A DNA stretch of 48,496 nt from assembly GCA_937926445.1 (NCBI GenBank), contig CALBAK010000030.1, positions 1-48,496 of the forward strand, read 5' to 3'. The stretch is from an uncultured Alphaproteobacteria bacterium. Lineage in GTDB: Bacteria; Pseudomonadota; Alphaproteobacteria; Geminicoccales; Geminicoccaceae. A model generated the notes under the pieces. The model searched no databases, was not told where the DNA came from, and worked only from the letters and a program-made list of their open reading frames with translations. The position numbers were made by a program, and so were the translations under genes. Below, one piece after another: positions 1-8,816 of the stretch. Position 1 is the stretch's first letter. The number at the start of each line of letters is the position of its first letter.

Positions 1-923
1 TCGGTGATGAACACCCGGCGGACGTAGAGCCGCACACCGTGGCCGCGCTTGGGGTCGTAGAGATCGAACGGCCGGGTGCTCGGCACGAAGAGGAGCGCAG
101 TGTAGGAAAGTGCACCTTCAGCCGTGAAGTGGATGCGCGCGAAGGGGTCGTCGAAGCTGTGCGCGACGTGATGGTAGAACTCGCGATACTGCTCCTCGCC
201 GATCTCCGAGCGCGGCCGCGCCCAGAGCGCACTCGCGCTGTTGATCTGCTGCGGCTCGTGCGCCTTGGTCCTCGTGTCGCCGGGCCGTGGCTTGGCCTCG
301 AGGACGATCGGGAAGGCCACGTGGTCGCTGTAGGTCCGGACGATCTCGCGGATCCGCGCCTCGTCGAGGAACTCCTTGGCGTCCTCTTTGAGGTGCAGGG
401 TCACCGCCGTGCCGCGCGGCAGCGGCTGCTCGTCCTCCTTGATGGTGAAGCCGGTCCGCCCGTCGCTCGCCCACACCCAGCCGCGGCTCTGGCCGGCGCG
501 GGTCGAGCGGACCACCACCCGGTCGGCCACCATGAAGACCGAGTAGAAGCCCACCCCGAACTGGCCGATCAGCTTCAGGTCCCGGGCGCGGTCGCCGGTC
601 AGCTCCTGGACGAAGCGGGCGGTGCCGGAGCGGGCGATGGTGCCGAGATTGGCCGCGAGCTCGTCCCGGTCCATGCCGATTCCGTCGTCGACCACCGTCA
701 ACAGGTTGGCGGCAGGGTCGGCCAGGATGCGGATTTCGAGCCTGGGGTCGGAGCCCAAGAGCTCCGGTCTGCTCAAGGACTCGTAACGCAGCTTGTCGCA
801 CGCGTCCGAAGCGTTCGAGATCAACTCTCGGAGGAAGATCGCCCGCTCCTTGTAGAGCGAGCCGATCACGATCTCGAGGACCCGGCCGACCTCGGCCTCG
901 AACGGCTGTACCACCTCGTCCAT
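1..923 (-). CDS. htpG: Molecular chaperone HtpG (Hsp90), N-terminal part, runs off the window
   Basis: Bacterial Hsp90, an ATP-dependent cytosolic chaperone. The ATG is at 923 on the minus strand; 307 codons are visible and the C-terminal half lies beyond base 1. The GHKL ATPase domain is clear: ELISNASDACDKLRY near residues 33-47, with Glu33, Asn37 and Asp40 as expected catalytic and nucleotide-binding positions; DDGIGM at 79-84; and a GQFGVGFYSVF lid segment further on. The visible part ends in the middle domain. A sigma-32-like promoter lies 45 bases upstream. Identification is firm; only the missing C-terminus limits it. Confidence 0.96.
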   Translation of the reverse strand, partial: MDEVVQPFEAEVGRVLEIVIGSLYKERAIFLRELISNASDACDKLRYESLSRPELLGSDPRLEIRILADPAANLLTVVDDGIGMDRDELAANLGTIARSGTARFVQELTGDRARDLKLIGQFGVGFYSVFMVADRVVVRSTRAGQSRGWVWASDGRTGFTIKEDEQPLPRGTAVTLHLKEDAKEFLDEARIREIVRTYSDHVAFPIVLEAKPRPGDTRTKAHEPQQINSASALWARPRSEIGEEQYREFYHHVAHSFDDPFARIHFTAEGALSYTALLFVPSTRPFDLYDPKRGHGVRLYVRRVFIT

Positions 924-968
924 GGTCCGTCCGCGCTCCGCTCGGGCTGCAATCTCGGGACGGCCGGC

Positions 969-997
969 ATTTGGGCGCGCCAAAGGCGGCCTTCAAG
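969..997 (-). promoter_or_regulatory. Sigma-32 (RpoH)-like promoter of htpG
   Basis: On the minus strand CTTGAAG (997-991) is followed after 15 bases by CCCAAATG (976-969), ending 45 bases before the htpG ATG. The -35 matches the heat-shock consensus CTTGAA well and the -10 resembles CCCATNT. The fit to a known heat-shock gene raises its plausibility; no experimental support. Confidence 0.5.
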
Positions 998-1084
998 CGG
1001 AACACCGGCCGTGATCCGCGGCACCCGCCACGCGTCCGAGGTGTGCTAAGGAGGATCGCCACCATCGCCCGAGGAGAGGACGCC

Positions 1085-2481
1085 GTGACCGCCGCGAGCA
1101 CCGATCTCATCCTCGCCCTGGCCGTCCTGGCCCTGGTCCTCTTCGCGGTCGCCCTCCTCGCCCGGCTCGGACGCCCGCTCCTCGAGGTCGTGGGGTCGAC
1201 CCGAGCACCCCTCCTAACCCTGCCCGTCGGCTTCGCCCTCCTCTTCCTCGCGGGCTAGGGCCGCGAGCTGATCGACGGGCTCGACGAGGCCCCGCCGCGC
1301 CATCTCCTCTGGTTCGCGATCGCGCTCTTCTACTGGTCCTTCCAGTCCTGGCACTGGGCACGGGTCGAGCTCTACCTCGCCTTCGGCACCGACCGAGCGG
1401 GCTGGGGCGAGCGCGCCCGGTCGATCACCCTCCTTCCGCGCCTCTACGGGGTCGCGGTCCGCGGCATGGCGCTCGCAGCCATCGCCTGGTCCGCCTGGGC
1501 GACCCGCCCGGGACCCGCGATCTTCCTCCCCGTTCTCGCCGTGCTCTTCTCGCTGGCGCTCTTCCTCCTCCTGGTCGACCGCCGGCCCGCGCTGCTCGGC
1601 GCGATCGAGGGGAAGGGGCGGATGCCCGGTGCGCTCGCCCGGCTGTGGACGACGCGAGCGATCGAGCCCGGCTCACCCTTGCGCGCGGCGATCCCGCGGC
1701 TGGCGCGCCTCTCGCTCCTCGTGCTCACGGGCTCGCTCCTGGTCTTCTTCTACAACGCATGGATGGGCGGTCTGTGGCCGGTCGAGACCGGGGCGCGCTA
1801 CGGCGCGGCAGCGATCGCCTTCGGCGGGCTCGGCAGTTGGGTCGCGATCTTGAGTATCCTCGCCCTCGCGAGCCGCGTCTTCTGCTTCCCGCTCTTGGGC
1901 GCGCTCGTACTCGCGCGGATCGGTCTAGGCCTTCGGGTCGACGAGCACCGGGTGCGGACCGACCCTGCGAGCGCCTGGGCCGGCCCCGAGGCCGATCCGC
2001 GCCCCACGCTCGCGGCCGAACTCGACCGCTGGCGGGGCCTGCAGCCCGAGAACGCCACGGCCCCCCTGCCGGTCGTGCTCGTGGCGACCGCGGGCGGCGG
2101 GCTGCGCGCCGCCTGGTGGACCGCCACGGTCCTCGCCGATCTGGTCGAGCGCTACCCCGGCCTCGAAACGAGGCGCTGGCGCCGCTCGCCGCGATCCTCG
2201 CCACCCGCGAGGCGCGCGGGCTCCTGGCGGTGCGCGAGTTCGCCCGCACGCTGCGTTACGAGGAACGGTTGCCGGATGCTCCCGAGCCGGCCTTCGTCCA
2301 CCTCGCCATGTGCGGGACGGCAGAGCGGCGTCCGGCGCTCGGCTGGGTGCTCGATTCGGGTTCGCGCAACGCGATCGAGCGCGGCCTCGAGCCCGAGGGC
2401 TGCAACCGCGAGGAGCTGGGCGAGCTCGATCGGGCACTCGCCGTGGCGCAGCCGGTGCTCGCCGCATCCCTCCACCCCTAG
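1085..2481 (+). pseudogene. Decayed patatin-like phospholipase with N-terminal membrane domain
   Basis: Reading from GTG 1085 gives hydrophobic membrane segments, interrupted by TAG at 1256-1258 (context LFLAG*GRELIDG, probably an old Trp codon). The same frame continues through several more membrane helices to AGGGLRAAWWTATVLADL (about 2089-2142), which resembles the oxyanion-hole motif of patatin-like enzymes. Near 2160-2170 the readable frame changes, and what follows (LAAILATREARGLL ... ALGWVLDSGSRNAIERGL, stop 2479-2481) looks like the C-terminal end of the same family. The central part with the GxSxG nucleophile and catalytic Asp is absent. So I infer one nonsense mutation and one internal deletion with frameshift. 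The family call is from memory of motifs and is moderate; the decay is clear. Confidence 0.6.
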
Positions 2482-2569
2482 CGGCCGACGCAGGAGCTCG
2501 ACGCAGGATCTGGGGCGGCCCCGCGAGACGGCCCTTGCCAAATCCGGGGGCTTCGTCGATCTTTCGAGT

Positions 2570-5077
2570 ATGGCTTTGGAGCAGGTGAGCCGCGCTCGGG
2601 TGGTGGCGGTCCTGGGGCCGACCAACACCGGCAAGACTCACTTCGCGGTCGAGCGACTGTTGGCCCACCGCTCCGGCATGATGGGCTTCCCACTCCGGCT
2701 GCTCGCCCGCGAGATCTACGACCGCATCGTGGCGCTGCGCGGCCCCACCGCCGTGGCCCTCGTCACCGGCGAGGAACGGATCGGCCGCGCCGATGCCCCC
2801 TATGTCGTGGCGACCGTCGAGGCGATGCCGGTCGAGCGCCCGGTCGAGTTCCTGGCGGTCGACGAGATCCAGCTCTGCGCCGACCTCGAGCGGGGCCACG
2901 TCTTCACCGACCGGCTGTTGCGCGCCCGCGGTCTCCACGAGACCGTGTTCCTCGGATCGGAGACCATCCGGCCGATCCTCAAGCGGCTCGTGCCGGAAGC
3001 CGAGATCGTGACCCGGCCGCGCTTCTCGCTGCTCGCCTACGACGGCCACCGCAAGCTCGCCCGGCTGCCGCGGCGCAGCGCCATCGTCGCTTTCACCGCC
3101 GGCGAAGTCTACGCGCTCGCCGAGGCGGTCCGCCGCCGCAAGGGCGGTGCCGCGGTGGTCATGGGAGCGCTCTCGCCGCGCACCCGCAACGCCCAGGTAG
3201 CGCTCTACCAGTCGGGCGAGGTCGACTATTTGGTCGCGACGGACGCGATCGGCATGGGCCTCAACATGGACGTGGCGCACGTCGCCTTCGCCCGGCTGTC
3301 CAAGTTCGACGGCCGCGAGGCGCGCCGGTTGCGCGCCCACGAAGTGGCGCAGATCGCGGGACGAGCCGGCCGCCACATGGCCAACGGCAGCTTCGGCACG
3401 ACCGAGGGCTGCGAGCCCATGGACGAGCGTACGATCGAGGCCGTCGAGAGCCACGGCTTCCCGCCGCTCAAGACCATCCGCTGGCGCTCGGCCGCGCTCG
3501 ACTTCTCGAGCCTCGAGGCGCTCGCTGCGAGCCTCGACGCCCCGCCGCCGGTCGAGTGCCTGGTCCAGGTCAAGGACGCGCTCGACCACCGCTCGCTCCT
3601 CCTCCTGGCTCGCCGGCCGGAGATCAGGGCGCGGGCCGACCGCCCCGAGCGGGTGCGCCTCCTGTGGCAGGTCTGTCAGATCCCCGACTTCCGCAAGACG
3701 CTGAACGAGGCGCACCTGCACCTCTTGGCCACGGTCTTCGAGCATCTCACGAGCGGCCGTGGCCTGCTGCCGACCGACTGGTTCGCCGCCATGATCGCGC
3801 GTCTCGAGCGGACCGACGGCGACATCGACACGCTCGTCCAGCGGATCGCCCATGTCCGCACCCTTACATATCTGAGCCACCGGGCCGACTGGCTCGCCGA
3901 GGCGAGCCACTTCCAGGAACGGACCCGCGCCCTCGAGGATCGGCTGTCGGACGCGCTGCACGAGCGGCTGACCCAGCGCTTCGTGGACCGCCGCACGGCC
4001 CTTCTCCTCCGTTCGATGCGCGAGCGGGGCGATCTTCTGGCCTCGGTCGAGGAGGACGGGGCGGTCCTGGTGGACGGCGAGCGCGTCGGCCGGGTCTCGG
4101 GCCTGCGCTTCGCCCCGGAGCCCGGTTGCGACTCCCTCGGCCGGCGGATGCTGCAGGCGGCCGCCCGCCGGGCGGTGGGCGGCGAGCTCGGCCGGCGCGC
4201 CCGTCGCCTCGAGGAGGCGGCGGACGAGGCGTTCGCCCTCGACGGGGAGTCGGTGGTGCTCTGGGAGGGCGAACCGGTCGCCCGGCTCCTTGCGGGACCC
4301 GCTCCCCTGCGCCCGCGGGTCACGGCCCTCGTCGCCGACGACCAGCACCCGGGCCTGTCCGGCCGGGTCGTGCGCCGGGTCGAGCGCTGGCTCGAGGGCT
4401 GGCTCGGGAAGCGGCTCGGGCCGCTCCTGACGCTCTCCGCCGCCTGCGAGGGCGAGGGGCTCGGCGGGCCCGCCCGGGGAATCGCCTGGCGGCTGGTCGA
4501 GGGCCTCGGCAGCGCTCCCCGCGGACCGGTCGAGAGCCTGCTCGAGAGCCTCGCAGACGCCGACCGCGCGGCACTCGGCCGGCTCGGCGTGCGCTTCGGC
4601 CGGACTTGGCTCTACCTGCCGAAGCTCCTCAAGGCGGGGCCGATCGAGGCCCGCGCCCGCCTCCTAACCCTCGGCCGCGCCCCCGGCCTTCGGCCCCCGC
4701 CGCCCGGCGCCCCGGCGCTGCGCGGTGCGACCCTGCCGGCCGATCCCGAGGTGATCGCCGCGCTGGGCTTCGCGCCGCTGCCCGGCCTCGCGCTCCGCCA
4801 GGACCTGTTCGAGCGCCTGGCCGCCGCGCTGCGCGCCCGGGCCCGGGCGAGTGGCGCCTTTCCGCTCCCGAGCGATCTCGCGGCCACCGCCGGCCTGTCG
4901 CGGGCCGAGCTCGAGACCGCGCTGCCGGCGCTCGGCTTCGCCCCGCTCGAGCGCGAGGGGCTCGTCCTCTGGGCCCGTGCGCCGGCCGCCCGGCGCTCGG
5001 TCGGCCGTGACAGGGCCGCCCGGCCGCGGCCCGACTCGCCCTTCGCCGCGCTCGCCGCGCTCGAGGTGCGGGCGTGA
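2570..5077 (+). CDS. Suv3/MgpS-type ATP-dependent RNA helicase
   Basis: 835-residue superfamily 2 helicase related to mitochondrial Suv3 and alphaproteobacterial MgpS, presumably acting in RNA turnover. Motif I is GPTNTGKT at residues 16-23, motif II is DEIQ at 99-102 (the Suv3 form of DEAD), and motif VI is QIAGRAGR at 262-269. The C-terminal half is rich in Arg, Ala and Leu and less conserved. I chose ATG 2570 because the Walker motif follows at the usual distance. The frame is open upstream to 1466, but that extension belongs to the decayed patatin-like gene. The stop overlaps the next gene's GTG by four bases, so the two are probably translationally coupled. Confidence 0.9.
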   Translation: MALEQVSRARVVAVLGPTNTGKTHFAVERLLAHRSGMMGFPLRLLAREIYDRIVALRGPTAVALVTGEERIGRADAPYVVATVEAMPVERPVEFLAVDEIQLCADLERGHVFTDRLLRARGLHETVFLGSETIRPILKRLVPEAEIVTRPRFSLLAYDGHRKLARLPRRSAIVAFTAGEVYALAEAVRRRKGGAAVVMGALSPRTRNAQVALYQSGEVDYLVATDAIGMGLNMDVAHVAFARLSKFDGREARRLRAHEVAQIAGRAGRHMANGSFGTTEGCEPMDERTIEAVESHGFPPLKTIRWRSAALDFSSLEALAASLDAPPPVECLVQVKDALDHRSLLLLARRPEIRARADRPERVRLLWQVCQIPDFRKTLNEAHLHLLATVFEHLTSGRGLLPTDWFAAMIARLERTDGDIDTLVQRIAHVRTLTYLSHRADWLAEASHFQERTRALEDRLSDALHERLTQRFVDRRTALLLRSMRERGDLLASVEEDGAVLVDGERVGRVSGLRFAPEPGCDSLGRRMLQAAARRAVGGELGRRARRLEEAADEAFALDGESVVLWEGEPVARLLAGPAPLRPRVTALVADDQHPGLSGRVVRRVERWLEGWLGKRLGPLLTLSAACEGEGLGGPARGIAWRLVEGLGSAPRGPVESLLESLADADRAALGRLGVRFGRTWLYLPKLLKAGPIEARARLLTLGRAPGLRPPPPGAPALRGATLPADPEVIAALGFAPLPGLALRQDLFERLAAALRARARASGAFPLPSDLAATAGLSRAELETALPALGFAPLEREGLVLWARAPAARRSVGRDRAARPRPDSPFAALAALEVRA

Positions 5078-5349
5078 GCGGCTCGGACGGGCTCCGCCTC
5101 GACAAGTGGCTGTGGCACGCCCGCTTCGTCCGCCGCCGCGAAGCCGCGGCCGGGCTCGTGGCGGAGCGGCGGGTACGGCTCAATGGCCAACCGGTCGCCA
5201 AGACGCATCAGCTCGTCCGCCCGGGCGACGTGCTCGTGCTGACCGAGCGCGAGCGGATCCGGGTGGTACGGGTGAAGGAGCTCGGGCTGCGCCGCGGCGG
5301 CGCAGTCGACGCGGCGCGGCTCTACGAGCTCGTGGCCGTGGAGCCCTGA
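5074..5349 (+). CDS. hslR: S4-domain RNA-binding protein, Hsp15 (HslR) family
   Basis: 91-residue basic protein with an S4 domain from about residue 6 (LRLDKWLWHARFVRRREAA), followed by RRVRLNGQPV and RPGDVL, the standard layout of Hsp15. In E. coli Hsp15 binds stalled 50S subunits carrying nascent chains and recycles them. GTG start at 5074 overlaps the helicase stop (GTGA). The helicase-S4 pairing is common in alphaproteobacteria, where fdxA and carD often follow. Here the next gene is instead a convergent yggS whose last codons overlap this gene by 28 bases. Confidence 0.88.
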   Translation: MSGSDGLRLDKWLWHARFVRRREAAAGLVAERRVRLNGQPVAKTHQLVRPGDVLVLTERERIRVVRVKELGLRRGGAVDAARLYELVAVEP

Positions 5350-6083
5350 GAGCCTCGGGGGTCGGCGGCCGGCGCTGGCCGGCGAGGGGTCCGCTCACCG
5401 AAGATCGCCGTGCCGACCCGAACGATCGTGGCGCCGAAGGCAATCGCCGTTTCGAAATCCGCGCTCATGCCGATGCTCACCTCGGGAAGGCCGTGGCGAG
5501 CGGCGAGGCGAGCGAGGAGCGCCGCGTGGAAGGCCGGATCTTCCTCGGCCGGCGGGATCGCCATGAGGCCGGTGACCGGCAGCCGCAGCTCCTCCCGGCA
5601 GAGCCGCAGAAAGCCCTCGAGGGCGTCCGGGGCGACCCCGGCCTTTTGCGGCTCTTCGCCCGTGTTGACCTCGACCAGGAGACGACGGGTCCGGGCACCG
5701 GGCCGGGCGAGCTCCTTGGCGAGCACCTCGGCGAGCCGCGGCCGGTCGAGGGTCTGGATCGTGTCGAACAGGCGGACCGCCTCGCGCGCCTTGTTGCTCT
5801 GGAGGGCACCCACGAGGTGCAGCTCGACGTCCGGGAAGCGCTCGCGCAGCGCCGGCCAGCGCGCCTGCGTCTCCTGCACGTAGTTCTCGCCGAACACCCG
5901 CTGGCCGGCCTCGAGCGCCGCCTCGATCCGCGGCAGGGGCTGTCCCTTGCTGACTGCCACGAGGGTGACGGCGGCAGGATCGCGGCCGGCCGAACGAGCG
6001 GCCGCCGCGATGCGCGAGCGCACCTCGGCGAGCGCCCGCGCCACCTGGGCCGAGAGGTCGGCTTGTCGCTCGGAGTCGCCCAT
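5322..6083 (-). CDS. yggS: YggS/PLPBP family pyridoxal-phosphate homeostasis protein
   Basis: 253-residue fold-III PLP-binding protein; the family maintains vitamin B6 balance and has no known catalytic reaction. LVAVSKGQP places the PLP lysine at about residue 46; [40 protein letters not shown] and [11 protein letters not shown] are family landmarks in the right order. The last 22 or so residues, Pro-, Ala- and Ser-rich after IFGER, are not family-conserved and run into the 3' end of hslR on the other strand before a TAG. ATG at 6083; the divergent JmjC gene starts 55 bases away, so the promoters must be compact. Confidence 0.92.
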   Translation of the reverse strand: MGDSERQADLSAQVARALAEVRSRIAAAARSAGRDPAAVTLVAVSKGQPLPRIEAALEAGQRVFGENYVQETQARWPALRERFPDVELHLVGALQSNKAREAVRLFDTIQTLDRPRLAEVLAKELARPGARTRRLLVEVNTGEEPQKAGVAPDALEGFLRLCREELRLPVTGLMAIPPAEEDPAFHAALLARLAARHGLPEVSIGMSADFETAIAFGATIVRVGTAIFGERTPRRPAPAADPRGSQGSTATSS

Positions 6084-6138
6084 GTATCCTCCGCAACCGG
6101 GCCCGCGAGCCTGCGCCCGAGAACCGGGGTGTCAAGGC

Positions 6139-7320
6139 ATGACGTTCGACGAGATCATGGCGCCGATCGGCGCCAGGCGCTTCCTCGAGGAGCATCTGGG
6201 CCGAGCGCCCCTCCACCTCGAGGGCCCGCCCGACAAATGGGCGGCGGTCATGAACTGGGACGTGCTCAATCGGCTGTTGGGGGCGAGCTCGATCTGGGCC
6301 GCCTCCTCGCTGCCGCTCGTGCTCGACAAGGAGCCAGTCCCGGCCGCGGCCTATTGCGCGCCCGCCCCGGGCCGCGACGGCGGCACCGTGCTGCGGCCCG
6401 ACCCCGCGAAGGTCAAGGCGCTCCTGCGCCGCGGCGCCACCCTCGTCGCCAACGACATCGACCAGCTCACCCCGGAACTGCGGGCCTTCTGCCGGGCAAT
6501 GGAGGAGGCGCTCGGCGGCAAGGTCCAGGCCAATCTCTACCTCTCGAGCAAGCGCCGGCAGGGCTTCGCGGTGCATTTCGACACCCACGACGTGTTCGCC
6601 GTGCACTGCATGGGCGAGAAGACCTGGATGGTCTTCGAGGGCCGCGCCGAGGATCCGATCGCGCATCCCGTGTTCAAGTCGCTGCCGGCGGAGCACCACG
6701 AGAGGGCCAAGGGTGCCCTCTGGAAGGAGGTACGTCTGAAGCCCGGCGATCTCCTCTACCTGCCGCGCGGCCAATACCATTACGCGCTCGCCGACGAGGG
6801 GCCCTGCTGCCACATCGCCTTCGGCGTGACCTATCCGATCGGGCTCGACGTGGTGAGCTATCTCTTCGAGCGGATGGTGGGCGAGCCGCTCGCGCGGGCC
6901 AACCTGCCGCGCGAGCCCGCGGCCCTCGCTCGCCGGCTCGCCGCGCTCGGCGACCGGCTCGCCGCGGTCACGAGCGATTCCCGCACGCTCGCCGACGTCC
7001 AGGCCTTCCTGGCCGGCTTCCGCTACCCGCGCGAGGACTACGACCTGCCCGGCCTGATCGAGCAGGCGCCGAGCCGCTGGCGGCGCCGCCACGACGATTT
7101 GAAGCTGGTGGAGCAGGGCGGCAAGACGTTGCTCGTGCGCACGAGCACCCGGGAAGGGGTCGAGGTGCCAGCGGCCGTCAAGGAGTTGGTCGGCTGGATG
7201 GTCGGCCGGGCGGACTTCGACCGGGGCGAGCTCGAGCGGGCCTTCCCGGGTCGACCCGCCGCCCAGCTCGACGGACTCTTGGCCCAGATGGAGAAGATGC
7301 GGGTGATCGTGCCCGCCTGA
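6139..7320 (+). CDS. JmjC-domain (cupin_8) 2-oxoglutarate/Fe(II) oxygenase, ROXA/YcfD-like
   Basis: 393 residues. The cupin core carries [12 protein letters not shown], giving His146-x-Asp148 of the iron facial triad, and [13 protein letters not shown] supplies the third ligand His214. The C-terminal region (about 310-393) reads like the winged-helix tail of ribosomal-protein hydroxylases of the ROXA/YcfD group, which hydroxylate Arg or His side chains of large-subunit proteins. Substrate here is unknown. ATG 6139 was chosen since the sequence TFDEIMAPI is the first that looks family-like. It is divergent from yggS and upstream of the porin cluster, with no clear functional link. Confidence 0.82.
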   Translation: MTFDEIMAPIGARRFLEEHLGRAPLHLEGPPDKWAAVMNWDVLNRLLGASSIWAASSLPLVLDKEPVPAAAYCAPAPGRDGGTVLRPDPAKVKALLRRGATLVANDIDQLTPELRAFCRAMEEALGGKVQANLYLSSKRRQGFAVHFDTHDVFAVHCMGEKTWMVFEGRAEDPIAHPVFKSLPAEHHERAKGALWKEVRLKPGDLLYLPRGQYHYALADEGPCCHIAFGVTYPIGLDVVSYLFERMVGEPLARANLPREPAALARRLAALGDRLAAVTSDSRTLADVQAFLAGFRYPREDYDLPGLIEQAPSRWRRRHDDLKLVEQGGKTLLVRTSTREGVEVPAAVKELVGWMVGRADFDRGELERAFPGRPAAQLDGLLAQMEKMRVIVPA

Positions 7321-7494
7321 GCCCACGAAACGGGCAAGTCCTGCTCGCTCGGTGAGCAAGAACCAATCCAGTTTGTGGCGGGGCGATCACAGGACCGTCT
7401 CTCGCTCGCCACGGAAAAGGGAGGCCCGCTTGCGTGAGCGCATCGGCGCGCTTCCGATGACCGGCGTCGCAACCTTTTCGGAGAGACCGACGCC

Positions 7495-8562
7495 GTGTCC
7501 GGACCGTGGCACAGCCCGCGCGCAGCGAGCCGTCTTCTGGCGTCGAGCGCGCTCGTCGCAGCCGCGACGCTGCTCACCGCCGCGCCCACCTTCGCCCAGC
7601 AGGGCGCGAAGGTGGGCCCGGGCGGCAAGCTCGATATCACGATCACCGGCTTCTCCCGCTTCCTGTGGGCGGTGGGCGATGTCAAGGAGAAGCTCGGTGG
7701 CCAAGAGTCGAGCTCCGACTTCCGCAACGACACCGAGGTCCACATCGTGGCGCGTGGCCGCGACGAATCGACCGGACTGAGCTACGGCGCCACGGTCGCG
7801 TTCGAGGCCGACACCAACCGTACCGACAACACCGACGAGACCTGGGTGATCCTCGCCGGCACTTTCGGCGAGGTCCGCTTCGGCGACGAAGACGGTGCTG
7901 CCGACAACATGAAGGTCGGCGGGTTCTCGGTCGCCGTCGGCACGGGTGGCATCGACGGCACGGTGGTCGACACGTTCCTCGTCGTCGGACCCAGCAACAG
8001 CGACGACGCCACCAAAATCGTCTATTACACGCCGACGCTCGCCGGCTTCCAGTTGGGCGTGAGCTATACGCCGAGCGGCTCGAGCAACGGCGACAATCTG
8101 GCCGTGACCAACGCCGGGGGCCTCAAGGACTGGTTCGAAGCGGGTCTCACCTGGACCGGCGAGTTCGGTGATGTCGGGATCACGGCCGCAGTGGTCGGCG
8201 GCCGGGCGAAGGCCGATTTCACCGCCCGCGACGACGATCTCAAGACGATCTTCGGTGGCATCCAGGTGGATGTCTTCGGGATTTCGCTCGCCGGTGGTCT
8301 CGGTACCGAGGAGGTGCTCGGCATCGACCGCGACTGGTACAATCTCGGTGCCAAGGCGACCTTCGGGCCGATCAGCGTGTCGGCAACCTATGGACAGGCT
8401 ACCACCGATCCCGGCCCCGATCCCAAGAACCTCGTGCTCGGTGCCGAGTTCGGCGTCGTGCCCGGCGTCAGCCTCTCGGGCGAGGTCGCCTTCTTCGACG
8501 AGAATCGCGGCCGCGAGGACGACGGCGTGGCGGGCATCGTCCGTCTCGGCGTCGACTTCTGA
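7495..8562 (+). CDS. Porin, first copy of a tandem pair
   Basis: 355 residues with an N-terminal signal peptide (hydrophobic run 15-30, likely cleavage after TFA before QQGAKVG) and a chain alternating in the manner of an outer-membrane beta-barrel, ending in VRLGVDF with the C-terminal Phe needed for Bam recognition. It aligns by eye with the next gene along its whole length, with shared SSDFRNDTEVHIVARG and FEADTNR blocks, so the two are duplicates. GTG start with GGAGAG upstream. Forms water-filled trimeric channels in the family; solute preference cannot be read. Ends just before a hairpin. Confidence 0.85.
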   Translation: MSGPWHSPRAASRLLASSALVAAATLLTAAPTFAQQGAKVGPGGKLDITITGFSRFLWAVGDVKEKLGGQESSSDFRNDTEVHIVARGRDESTGLSYGATVAFEADTNRTDNTDETWVILAGTFGEVRFGDEDGAADNMKVGGFSVAVGTGGIDGTVVDTFLVVGPSNSDDATKIVYYTPTLAGFQLGVSYTPSGSSNGDNLAVTNAGGLKDWFEAGLTWTGEFGDVGITAAVVGGRAKADFTARDDDLKTIFGGIQVDVFGISLAGGLGTEEVLGIDRDWYNLGAKATFGPISVSATYGQATTDPGPDPKNLVLGAEFGVVPGVSLSGEVAFFDENRGREDDGVAGIVRLGVDF

Positions 8563-8564
8563 GC

Positions 8565-8607
8565 AGCCCTGCGGGCCTTCCGCGGTGGTGGGTATGGTCG
8601 CAGGGCT
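8565..8607 (+). terminator. Hairpin after first porin
   Basis: AGCCCTGCG (8565-8573) pairs perfectly with CGCAGGGCT (8599-8607), directly after the porin stop and followed by TGTTGC. The 25-base loop is long and the T-tract weak, so this is a moderate call. It would let the two porins be transcribed separately. Confidence 0.4.
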
Positions 8608-8662
8608 TGTTGCACTCCCGACACAAAGCCTCGCCGACGGGCGGCCCGCCCGCGCCGACGGC

Positions 8663-8691
8663 TTGCCGCGTGTCGGAGCCGTCTGAATAAA
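8663..8691 (+). promoter_or_regulatory. Possible promoter of second porin
   Basis: TTGCCG (8663-8668), 17-base spacer, AATAAA (8686-8691); each hexamer matches the sigma-70 consensus at four of six positions. It lies in one of the few AT-richer spots between the porins and would give a leader of about 120 bases. Confidence 0.33.
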
Positions 8692-8816
8692 GGGGCGGGT
8701 GCGGGTGGCGCGGCGATGCACCGCGTCACCGAAACGGGGGGCCGGCGCCCGCCGGCCGACCGACGGTCGGGCTTCGAACGTGCACCTGAACCGAGGTGCG
8801 GAGGAGAAACCAAGCG

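Noticed and set aside
1925-4348. 807-codon open frame antisense to the helicase
   Set aside because: It mirrors codon structure of the plus-strand gene and has no domain or hydrophobic core; typical shadow frame of GC-rich DNA.
1466-5077. Apparent 1203-residue membrane-helicase fusion
   Set aside because: The frame is open only because the decayed patatin-like gene happens to lack a stop after its frameshift. From about 2165 to 2569 the translated text is Arg/Ser/Pro noise, and a good ATG at 2570 starts the helicase.
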